Positions 41,966-54,200 of a stretch of 64,000 nucleotides of DNA are shown piece by piece. The position numbers were made by a program, and so were the translations under genes. The stretch's first letter is position 1; the number at the start of each line of letters is the position of its first letter. Origin of the DNA: Undaria pinnatifida. Lineage: Eukaryota; Sar; Phaeophyceae; Laminariales; Alariaceae. The notes under the pieces are model-generated. The model was given only the letters and a program-made list of their open reading frames with translations, was not told the origin of the DNA and made no database searches. The stretch spans positions 4,357,616 to 4,421,615 of the forward strand of contig JABAKD010000018.1 of NCBI GenBank assembly GCA_012845835.1, written 5' to 3'.

Positions 41966-42844
41966 TGATCTGTCGGTGATCTGTCCGAGTCGTGAAAGGT
42001 TGCTGTAGAGACAAGGGGGGCATCTGTTCACCACTCCATCCGCCCATCGACTCACCGAGGGCAAGCTTCACACCTTTCGAACCGCGAAGTGTACCCAACA
42101 CCATTTCCAATAATAATGCCCTCAAAAACGTGGGTACAACGGTTTAAGCGAAACGTGCACAAAATCCATCGTTGTTTGCTACCATCCTGTCAGGCAATAA
42201 AAGAACCACTTAATATGGGTAGTTATAACCAAAAACAGTACTTGTATTTAAGGACAGATGTACGAGGAGCTCTACTAAGTACGGGTATATTCACAAGGGT
42301 ACGGGAAGAACACACGGAGGGAGGCCAGAAAGGCGACAGGCAAGACAGACAGAAATGTCCCGCTCCTCCATCGCCCTCCATCCCCCGCCCTCCAGCCCTT
42401 CGGTTTTCTACCGCTAGCAGTGGGATTCTCCCGAGTTGGGTCACGGCTTCACGCTCCTTGACCGGCTTCGTGTTCGTCTGCGCGGTGACACAATACATAA
42501 GTACAAAACGACGGTTAAAAAAGGCGAAAAAAAAGGCGAAATGAACAAACAAAGCAAAAAAATACACAAAAAAACGACAAAAAAAAAGGCGCCAAAGGAA
42601 GCTCACAAGGAGATACGATAAGTCACGTAAAAACATTTTTCGGAATAGAGAAGGTAGTCGGAGGACGCGAGCAATAAGTTTGGGGCCTAGATCACGTTCG
42701 TCTGCGCGGCGACAAAAACAAATATCACCCAAGAAAAACGGGTACAACGGCGCAAAAAGACACGCAAAAACGACAGCCAAAACGAGCAAAAATCACAAAG
42801 TAACGCAAAAGGACAGAGTATGAAAGCAGGAACGGTCTCCTGCA

Positions 42845-44135
42845 CTACTTGTTTTTTTTCGTGGAAGTTCATGAAAGCTTCCGTGGCAGCTTCCACTGCT
42901 TCCATGGAAGCTTCCATAGCTTCCATGAAAGCTTCCATCGCTTCCATCGAATCTTTCACGGAAGCTTCCATGGAAGTAGTGGAAGATGCCGCGGAAGTCA
43001 AAATTCCACGAAAGCTTCCACGCAAGTGCTTCCACGGAAGCTTCCACGGATTCGAAAGCTTCCACGAAAGCACTTTCACGGATTTTTAGGTTTTAGTTCC
43101 ATCGATGGAAGCAAGCGGCAGCTTCCACGGAAGGTCGGAATCTCAGCGGTTTCCACGAAAGCTTCCACAAAAGCTTCCATGGAAGTGCTTCCACGGAAGC
43201 TTCCACGGAAGCTTCCACGGATCCGAAAGCGTCCACTTCCACGGATTTTTAGGTTTTAGCTCCATGGGAGCAAGCGGCAGCTTCCACGGAAGGTCGGAAG
43301 CGCAGCGGCTTCCATGAAAGCTCCCACGAAAGCTTTTCGTGAAAGCTTTCGAAGTGGCTTCCACGAAAAGTTGGAAGCTACATCCACGGAATTTTACCTT
43401 TCACTTTCACGGAAGCTTCCGCAGCTTCCACGGAATCTCAGAGGCTTCCACGACCGCTCCCACGGATATATTTGTAGTGTGCAGTTCTGTGCCTTCAGTA
43501 GAGCTCACCACTTTTTCGAATACAAGGCTGACGCACACTGTGTACGAGATAAATGGTGTTTCACCGTACAATGGTTGGTTGTTGCGTTTCATTGGGTTAG
43601 GGTTAGGATTAGCGCATGTATAATTTAAAGAGGATGTCAACCACATGCCGGAAGCTTTCACAGAAGCTATCGCGGAAGCTTCCATGGGACTTTTTTTTTT
43701 CAAGCTTCCGTGGAAGAAAACTATTAATCATTATTTTAATTTATTTTTTGCTTCCACGAAAGCTTCAATGAAAGCGTCCGTGAAAGCTTCCGTGGAAGCA
43801 AATTTACTTCTACGAAAGCTTCCGTGAAAGCGTCCGTGGAAGCAAATTTATTTCCACGAAAGCTTCCGTGGAAGCTTTCGTGAAAGCTTTCATTGAAAAC
43901 TTCCGTAAAAGCTCCCGTGAACGCTTCCGTGGAAGCAAACTTACTTCCACGAAAGCTTCCGTTGAAGTTTCTGGGAAAGTAACCGCCGTGGAAGCTTCCA
44001 CGAAAAACTTCCATGGAAGTTACTTCCACGGAAGCGTCAATGGAACCTTCCACGGAAGCGATGAAAGCTTGCGTGGAAGCCGTGGAAGCTTTTTCATGGA
44101 AGCGATGAAAGCTTCCATGGAAGCTTTTATTAACA
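42845..44135 (+). repeat. AAGCTTCCACGG palindromic satellite
   Basis: Dense GGAAGCTTCCACGGAAGCTT units. The core GGAAGCTTCC is a palindrome, so the array can fold at any scale. A unit of about 180 bp (GATTTTTAGGTTTTAG then a C(C/T)TCCATxGxxGGAAGCAAG stretch) occurs at 43079 and 43240. The block at 43455-43650 is not part of the array and carries no gene I recognise. Confidence 0.95.
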
Positions 44136-44454
44136 TCCACCCAAAATGCAGATAGTGCAGGTGGCCCAGCAGGAATCAGCAATAAGGAGGGCGGCAAGAG
44201 CAAAATTGGGGGCATCGTAGGGACACGTTTTGTTTTCGCCATCAATTTAGACGCGAGCTACTACGACAGAGAGGTAGGTAGCATTATTTGGCCAGAAAAT
44301 AATTCTGAACGTCGGGACCAACCCCTAAAACTTCCTAGTTTAACTCCAAGTGTTTTGCCCCGATGTCGGGACTGCGGCGCTGATATGGGCTAATTAACCT
44401 CAAATCGCGCGCGCGAACATCGTTCCTGTTTGCAACAGTTCCGTCTTTGTATAC

Positions 44455-44712
<258 letters not shown>

Positions 44713-44939
44713 CTGTACAAAGCAACTTCAAGTTTAGTACATGGACCGTTGACAGAGGAAATCGTGATACAACATATAGAGCACGATCAGGGAGGGTGTA
44801 CGCAAGTGTAAACGTTTTTTTCTCGTTTCAATTGTCTTGCGTACAGCGAGTATACACAGCGGTTCTATTGCATATCGCATGGTATTGTAATGGCCTGTTA
44901 TTCAAGAAATCCACATGCCCCCAAAACGACCGCAGCAGC

Positions 44940-45125
44940 AGGGGTTCCCCAATAAGGCGGTCTGAACAAGGCGGCATCCCTATACAAGGCGGTCAATAAC
45001 GCTTGGCACGACCGAGGAATTGCACTCATACTCAAAATAGAATGGGTAATAAGGCGGCTTCCCTCTACAAGGCGGTCGCATTGCTCTGGCACACCACACC
45101 GCCTTATTCACTGGGGGACCCCGAT
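44940..45125. mobile_element. AAGGCGG-type MITE next to DOT1-like 3' end
   Basis: Left end GGGGTTCCCCAATAAGGCGG and right end CCGCCTTATTCACTGGGGGA then CCCC form imperfect inverted repeats. The interior holds TACAAGGCGGTC blocks. It sits 60 bp beyond the stop of the DOT1-like gene. A relative with the same interior is at 47540-47805. Confidence 0.75.
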
Positions 45126-45184
45126 GACTGTGTCACACAGTATTTATTAGACTTGACTATGCCGGTACCGCCAGTGTTTTGAAC

Positions 45185-45298
45185 TCACATGCCCCCAGAT
45201 GTGTTTTGCTTGAATTGCCTCTCGACGTGACCGGCTAGCCTCGACCCATCCCCTCCGTCCCTACAGAGGCGCACGCCCTCTTCGAAGAACGGGTCCAC
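45185..45298 (-). CDS. DOT1-like exon 10 and stop
   Basis: Acceptor TTTTTTGCAG; VDPFFEEGVRLCRDGG to QNTSGGM and TGA. A helical C-terminus. Confidence 0.87.
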   Translation of the reverse strand: MDPFFEEGVRLCRDGGDGSRLAGHVERQFKQNTSGGM

Positions 45299-48200
45299 CT
45301 GCAAAAAACGAAATAGGACAAGAACAAAAAATTAAATTAGAAATAAAACGACGAGGAAACAAACAACACACCCTTTGTTATACACGAGATCATGAGGACC
45401 AACACAAAAAAGAGGACACCGAAAAAGCAAAAACAACACAGAAAAAAGCAATCGAAAAAGAGCACGAATCGCCATTTCGAAGAACGACGGAAAAAAAACA
45501 TTTTTTTTGTGGCATTTTCACGGACGGAATCAGTCATGACTCTTACAAGAGGTACCGACGGCAACGTGCTGGATCCCCAGCACAGCCGCACAGGGATGGA
45601 GAGGGGTAAGAGAGTGTTCATTCGATTTAGCGCAAAGTACAGTACAGGACACCGTGGAAAGTACAGGACACCGTGGAAAGTACAGTACAGGATACCTACG
45701 GGTAGTGCAAAGTGCAGTACAGGACACCTACGGATATACAGAGCGTACCCCGGATTAAGAGCGCCCAGGGCAAGAGCAGTCGGGACTTGAGAGCGGTCAA
45801 ATCAAATCGGCATGTCTCCCGTACATCGGGAGAGAGGCCCATACAAGGCGGTACAGGGGGCGGACGAATTTTGGCCGCCCTGTATCGAGAGGGTGCCCTA
45901 TTTCGTGTAGGCAATTTCCCCTGTTAGCACATCGCGCACTCCCCCCGACATGGACACCAAGCACTTGGAGTTAGAACAGGAAAAAAAAAAAATTAAGAGT
46001 TGGAAATGGGTCAATTTGGTATGCAGAGTTACCGCCGAGTCAACCGATTGCAACCGCCTTATATCGAGGTGGCGCCATATTCTAACCGCCGTAGAGTTGG
46101 AAATGAGTTAACTTCTATGCAGAGTTACCGTCGTGTCAACCGATTGCAACTGCCTTATATCGGGTAGTCGCCATTTTCTAGCCGCCTTATATAGGTCCCA
46201 CTACTGCTGTAGCGTCAACAGATTTCAACTCCCCTATATCGAGTGATCGCTTTGTTCTATCCGCGACATATAGGCACACTCCACTACAGTACCTCCATGA
46301 TGCGGTCGATCGGTAGACCGTGCTCCACATATTTCCGTCTGTACAGGTACATCATGTGACCCTCGCCCGATCCTGAATAAGAGCAAACACAGATGACCAA
46401 GGTGCCAAGCGGGAAAAGAAGGACGTTTAGGAGCAGAGTTCTGGCTGCAAGCGTGAGTTTTTTAACTGGTCTCGGCATTCACCTGTATCAGCTCCAAACG
46501 AAAAAAGTACACCTGTTTTATACAACTTCTTTCTCAGTACATGTACCCGTTTTTTGGCCACTTTTTGATTCTCAGCATGTTCCCGTTTTTCCGCTTCAAA
46601 CTGAACATGTACAGGTACACCCGTAATTGACCACTTGGTCTAAGCGTGTACCTATTTTCGGCTTCGAACGGAGCATATACACCGGTGTTTTCGGCTGTTG
46701 TCCTGCACAAATAATGTGTTAGGTTAAAGCCAATAATGTTTCCAACCAGTTCGAGTATACGTCAACCATTTCGAGTACCAGGTTTGAAATGTTCCACCAT
46801 TCGTACCGAAAACACGTTAAAATCATTGTGGTCGTGATACGGTCAACCATTCTGAGTGTGAGCATTTTTGTTGGCAGCGCATTTCAACCATTTAGAAGAC
46901 GTTTCAACTTTGGCCCACTCAACCATTGTGGGCGCATTTAATTTTCAACCATGTAAAGAACGAGCCTAAACCATACTGATTGAGCACGTTTCAACCATTG
47001 CAAGTTACATTTCAACAATCGTTGAATACGCTCCAACCATGTTCGAGCACGTTCAGTTAAGCCTTTCAGCACCTTTTAGCACCGCACTCCCGATATGGGG
47101 ATACAAACATTTGGGAGTTATAGACTAAAAACGCCAACAGTTGGAAATGGGTCAATTAACCCCTCACCGGTGAGACTCAGAGGCATCTTCAGGATATTGT
47201 CCACCTTGAATCCGTAGTCGAGTATCTTTCTCGGCACCTGGTAGCTGATCAGATGTCTCGCCTAGCTCCGCCGCGACGTACGATAAAGGCGAGGATAGGA
47301 AGGGAGGATAGGAAGGGGCGGGGAGGGGGGGTACGTTCGGTACTATTATATTTACGGGGCTGGGTAAGCAAGTCATACCTTGGGTATCGATCAGCACCTT
47401 GTAGCCGACCAGATGTCTCAAATCTCGCCCAGTATACATGGCCGCAACATACGATGAGGTCGAGATGAGAGGAGGGGCTTGGATTTATGGTCAGGTTGGG
47501 GTTGGAGTTGATGTTGAGCAAGTTGGGTAACACACTAGGGGCCCCCCAACAAGGCGGTATCCCTAGATAAGGCGGTATCCCTATATTAGGCGGTGTCCCT
47601 ATATAAGGCGGTATCCCTATATAAGGCAGTATCCATATATAGGGCGGTATCCCTATATAAGGCGGTATCCCGATATAAGGCGGTTAAGATTGCTTGGCGC
47701 GACTGGGGAATTATTGCCCTCATAACCTGGAATTAATAAGGTGGCTTCCCTCTGCAAGGCGGTCATGTTGCTCTGGCGCACCACAGCCTTACTGAGTGAC
47801 CCCTGCTGTGTGGGGAGGAGGATCGAACAAGTAGAACACGTCGGGGTGGGTTTGGGGTGGGGAAGGCGTGCTTGTTTGTTGCTTGCCGTAGTCATTCAAC
47901 CATTGACCACCGTTCCTACTCCATATAGAGACACCTCCAAAACAATGGGGCGCTCTTAGCGTTTCTTCCGTATCGCACCATGAAAAACCTTTTGCATATC
48001 TTATGCTCTTCCTGTTGGACCGCCGCGTTATTTTCTGTGACCGGGGCCGCAATCGTCATGTTTATTAGGCAGTGGGTCCCGCTCAAGCCCCATACAGGGG
48101 TTAACTTGGCATCCTTAGTCATCCAATTAAGACATTAAGACATTAAGAACGAGTCCCGCAGTGTAGCCGATCCACCGCCATAAATAAACCACAACGGAAA

Positions 48201-51200
48201 ACAAGACATAACTAGACCTTTTTATTTTAGCCTGCACCTGCGAGTTGTTGAAGATCGCCGCGATCTTGCGGAACGTGTCTGGTGGGAAGCCTGCGCTCAC
48301 CACACATATCGCATCCGACAGAAAAAAAACAGACGGACGGACGGACGGACGGACGGACGGACAGACAGACAGACAGACAGACACGGCGAGCGAGGGAGGC
48401 AATCAACAGGGGGAGACAACAACCAGCGGAGGACAACAGTTAGCGCGCTCGGCAAAAAGCGCCTGACACCGGAAGCGACAACAATACGGCCAGCACCAAC
48501 CTACAAGCAAGCAACACCACCACCAACCAAAACAAGCTCGCAGGTCCACAAAAGCAAGCCAACACGACCACCTTATCCAGCTGGCAAGCTATAAGCCAAG
48601 CAAGCCCTCCAAGCGACACAACCAAGCTCCAACCTTCAAGCCCACAGGCACCCCAACCAACCAACCAACCAACCTACCAACCTACCAACCAACCGACCAA
48701 TCAAACCAACCAAACCAACTAACCAATCAAACCAACCAACCAACCAATCAAACCAACCGACCGACCAACCAAACTAACACATCAACCAACCAAAAAACCA
48801 ACGGACCAACGGACCAACCAACCAAACTCACACATCAACTGACCATTCAACCAACCAAACAAAGCGAGGCAGCTACACCAGTAAATATTCCAGCCTCTTC
48901 ACTATTCACGACCCGATCCGCGGGTCTGACCAGGAGGCTTCCCAAAATATTGCGGGTCGAGTCGGGTCGGATCCAAAAGTGTTCTTCGGGTGAGACGGGT
49001 GTCAGATCTCAGGGGACGGGTCGGGTCACGCCGGCCCGAACCGATCCGCGGGGAAGTGACCCGGCCCGTGAACGGCCCTGGTAAGAATCTCGCCCTCTCA
49101 CCAAAATCGAATATTGTAGGCAAGAGTGAACGGTTGAATTGAACTGAACTAAACTGAACTGAACCTCTTGGCCAAAATTAAATCTCGATTGGGTGCAAAA
49201 AAAAAGGTGCATCCCTGAACTTAACTGCGCTGAACCTCTTGGCCCAAAATAAATAAATCTTGCTTGGGTGCAAAATACAATCTGTGCTTGCGAGCATCCA
49301 GCCCGCCATCAATCAAATCATCCCATCATCAAACCCGCAAACCAATTACCCGGCCAACAAACCAATCAGACCAACAAATCCACGGTAGAAAAGGGGAGGT
49401 CACTATGGGAGGCCTGTTTTTCGCAGCGGTAAAAAAAAACCACTTTCTCGCGAGAGAGCGGCTGCCTTCTACTTTAATGCGCTTTACGGCCTCCCGATAT
49501 GCACGGGCATCCACGGAACGTTCAGTCGCAGCTGCCTGCGCCAACGGAACATTTCAAAAGTCCGGTTTCGGCGACGGACGCACTGATCCAAAACTCGGTC
49601 TTTACGAGGTAGTGAAAAACGGGTAGTCAGCATACCCTCCTATCGTAGCCTCTTGCTGAGCCCAACCATCAAACAAAATCAGCCAACCAGAACAAACCAA
49701 TCAACCACCAAAAGCCATAGAACCACAAAGAGCCAGCCAGCCAACCAACCAACCAACCAACGAGTCATCCCCTTATTATAATGCGGTAGGAGTTGCACTT
49801 TTTTGGTTGTAACACGGACATGGCTTTTGACCGGTTGAACTCCTCAAGTGAACCATCGGCTAGCATGTTCATTTATACAAGCACAGTTGTTTCAGGACTA
49901 TTACGGAGATCCATTGTTAACTGGGGTAAATGCCTCATTATCATGTCGCAAAAAATTCACCGGAAATTTCTCATAATGTTCGCAATATCTCGGTCAGAAC
50001 ATCATTTATTTTTTTATTTTTTATTTTTGCGCCGTGACCGTAAAAGGCCTATGCGAACAATCTAAGCTATCGTTTACCGTTATCGACGAAGAATTGACGG
50101 AGTTATGACCCCATAGGCATTTACCCCTGTCAACAATGGATCTCCGTGATAACTAGATCACACAAACGTTCGTCGGGTTGCGCGAACGAACGCCTTCCAA
50201 GTAACGGTTCGGATGATGGTGAGATATTGAGCTCCTCATAGTTAGGATCTCTCAACAAACTTCATAAACCTAGCGTGGGGTGTGGCTCCAAGGTAGCCAA
50301 CGATACCCTTCTCTCACCGATGTCGAACATGTAGACGTGCGTGAACGGGTCGAAGCTCTTCGCGGACAAAATGTCTCCGTGCGCGAAAAAAAGGTTGTGC
50401 TTCTGAACGTCCACCCCCGGTTCCACCTTAACGTCGCGATCAACGCCTCTCTCGGCGACAACTCCATCACGAAGCAAACTGAAAACACAACACAATTTTT
50501 ATAGTTAGGGAGGCGGGGGGTGGGGAGGGGGGGCTTAGAGTCAGCGGGGACTGAGAGAGGGCAGCTGGATGGGGTCAGGAACGACTCCACATCTCCGACA
50601 GATGACGATCTAGATCATCTAGATCCTATAGATCATATAGATCATCTAGATCATCTATGAAGTATCCTGCATCTGCCGATATGATACGTGGTGCAGCATC
50701 CTTATACAGCTTCGCACTATCAAACCCTGCAAGCATTAGTTATATGAGATCGTGCGGCTCCCAACCGTAAGCATGAGCTACACCATACAGATCTCCCCGG
50801 GCAGATCTAGATCATTCGATAAGTGGGGGACGGTAATCTGTCCAAAGCGTGAAATATTTGACAAAGAAAGTCCTAGACACCTTCGATGGTGTCACGACGC
50901 ACACAACGCACAAGATATAAGGACGGGGGGCGGGAAGCGGGCGTGGGGGGGGGGGAGGGTCAAAAACGGCTTGGCAAAACAGTGATGCCGTTATTCCAGC
51001 ACGTGTCTGTTACTCGTACCTTCGATGGTTGACGACGCTGAGCTGCCATCTGACCTCCTCCAGCTCCAAGCCATAGCTGATTTCGCACCCGGGGTCCTGC
51101 CACAATAACCAGCACAGCAGACAAGAGAAACGTACACGTGGGGGGACAGGGGGGGGGGGTGAATCTAATTAATTCACAGCTGGCACTGATCCCAGGCACT

Positions 51201-54200
51201 AACGAAAGTCATCCCTTAATTTCCACGCTCGAGGGGAACATGAGGCGCCATAAAAACATGGGGAGCGGCGGCGGGGGGGGGGGGGGGGGGGGGGGCTAAG
51301 TTGGTGCAAGGCCGTCGTCGTATGGCCATAGACCCTCGCATCCCTACTATGCCGGGACAGAGCACGTCGGGTTTTCACCAACCAGACAGACATTCCTTGC
51401 ACCAAGCGCGAAGCGCCGTGAGGTTTTCGGCGAGTCCAATGAAAGTTGAACTGCATCCATCCAAGAGCCGCTCGTAAGACGGACGCCGGCGGAGGCGGGG
51501 GGGAGCGTACTCATGTGCTGCTCGCCTTAAGTAATTTAACCATTGACCACGCATCCATACCGAGACGGAGCATCCCTACCGAGACGGAGCATCGTCATCG
51601 TTCGATTAGTCCTTTGCAATCAAGGAAATAGTATCCTTCCTCGTGTTGAGCAGCCATCAAACGTTCGTTCAAGCAATACTAATTCGCTGGTTTCGGGGGG
51701 GGGGGTATCGTAGAATCAGTCAGACCCAACATGTGCGGATAATGCAGATAATGCAGATCCCAAAGATAGTAAAGATCACACCTAGCGAAACACGGGCAGA
51801 TAATCACACAGCTCATACATGCGTGGTAAGGAAAAAAAAAGTTATCCAACTACGTGTTGTGCATAGGATCTAGACCACACAGATACCACCTAGCGAAAAT
51901 ATGCGCAGATGATACAGATCATACAGACCCAACATGTGCAGATAATGCCTATCATTCAGATCCCACAGATCATACGGATCCCACCCAGTAAAATATGTGC
52001 AGACCATGCAGCTCATACACACATGGTAAAACAAAAAAGATCATCCAACCACGTGTTGTGCACAAGATCTAGACCACACATATGCTACCTAGCCAAAACA
52101 TGCGCAGATCGGACAGATCACACAGGTCCCACCTGGCGAAACACGTGCAGATTATGCAGATCATACAGATCCCACCTGGCCAAACATGTTCAGATCATGC
52201 ACCTCATGCACAACGCGCTAAAAACAAGAAAACATCCCACCTGGCGAAACATGTTCAGATCATGCAGCTCATAAACAACGTGTTAAAAAACAAACAAACA
52301 AAAAAGACACTTCTCCAAAAACCACGTCAAAAACACAAACCTGAGCAACGTGGAAGTTCGGCTTGCCGAGACCCGATCCGACGTCGATGAAGCTAGAGTT
52401 GCTGTCGAAACCCGTCTCTTCCTGGAACACACAGAACGTCCAGAGGCCGCCAGGCGGGGGCAGAGGCCCGAAGCGGGAAGACGATGAGTGCAACCAAAAA
52501 CACGCCTGCTTCTCCGACGTCACACAAACAACCTACGAAGCACCTGGTAAAACAACACATACTTCGAACTGCAAAATATTAGCACTCCGTAGCCCTCTTG
52601 ATACCATGTTACGCCATAAATATGTCCACATCTCGACCGCTTTTCATGTATTAAAAGTCAATAGCCCGGTTACTGGAGTCGTCGTACTCAAATTCGAACC
52701 GATTATTTTTTCTACTGCGCGCAAACGACGCCAATCCGAGCATAAGCAGGGGGCGCATCGCTTGTTTCCCTCCAAAGACCACGGAGGCAACACGTGGGTG
52801 GCAGCGTTCGTACGTCGAAGACGAACGGCAAAAACGGCAGATGGGGATATCCTGGCCAAACGAGCATTACCTTGAGGACGTTGACGACCTTCTGCATGCA
52901 CCCAACAGTCAACTCTCCATAAATCGCCCCGCTGTTTCCTAACAAACAAAAACACAGCGAAAAAAAAAAAAAACACACGGGACCAAACAAATACCAAGAG
53001 AACAAAAATCAGCACAGACCATCTCAACTCCTCACGTGCACCAACCATACACAAGAGGGTCGGAAAGACACGAAATAGCGGGGGGGGGGGCATTCAGATT
53101 ACCAACCCTCCGGCCAACCAAACCCTGTCGCTCGCTGAAAAAACTGTGCCTCGTATCGTACTCTCTTGGGAAAACAAACATATTATTATTTTTTTCTCCA
53201 GAAACACGCCCCCCACGCGAATCAAGCGAGCACAAAAAAAAGAACAAGCTTTTTCACGGGTCATGCATGCGCCTGCAGGTCGAGTCGGGTCGGGTCAGGA
53301 CGTTTTGGAATACCATGGGTCGGGCCGGGTCACCCTGACCCGATCCGACTCGCGACGGGTCGGGTCAGGACGTTTTGGAATACCATGGGTCGGGCCGGGT
53401 CACCCTGACCCGATCCGACTCGCGACGGGTCGGGTCAGGACGTTTTTTATTACCATGGGTCGGGCCGGGTCACCCTGATCCGATCCGACTCGCGACGGGT
53501 CGGGTCAGGACGTTTTGGAATACCATGGGTCGGGCCGGGTCACCCTGACCCGATCCGACTCGCGACGGGTCGGGTCAGGACGTTTTGGAATATCATGGGC
53601 CGGGCCGGGTCACCCTGACCCGATCCGACTCGTGGCAAAGGATCCGTCCCGCGAAAAGCCGTGGAGAAAACGCGCCGTGATAACCCAAACGCCTCCGTGT
53701 CAGGGTCCACAAGCAGTGTCAACCATACAATGCAGGGCTTTTAATGGTGGATACATGGGGTTGTGATTTTCGTCGTGTGCCCTCGCTCCGCCCCCCCCCC
53801 GCCATCCGCCCCGTTTTTTCCCGAAGCGCTGAGTTGTGGAGAAGCCTGCACACCCTTTTTGCTGAAACCAGGATATCTCACAATAGCCCAAAAAGACATG
53901 TCTGGTATACAAGAATTCGTGTATATCCCCATTATTAACCATCATCCAAAAAAACAAACAAACTCTAGTTACTGAAGCCACAAAAACAGGCAAGGAAAAA
54001 AAAAAACCGACAGGCATGATTCATTACTGTATACCTCCGCCACTTACACATCTTCCAACGCAAAAAAGCAAACAAACGAACCCCCTCCCTCACCGTTCCC
54101 TCCCACGCTTCCGGTAGCCTTCTGGACAAGTCTGTACACGTGGGACACGGCGCCGGGCACGGCAATCCTGTCCTTGCAAGGGGAACCGTCCTCAGCGCGA

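Noticed and set aside
42820..44155. Ser/Phe/His-rich ORFs such as KASMEASIASMKAS
   Set aside because: Frames of the AAGCTTCC satellite.
47394..47440. Real additional exon RDLRHLVGYKVLIDTQ of the DOT1-like gene
   Set aside because: It duplicates exon 8, lacks a proper acceptor, and exons 7 and 8 already join in phase without it.
52363..52875. 170-codon + strand ORF
   Set aside because: Antisense to DOT1-like exons 3 and 4, whose motifs and splice phases are convincing.
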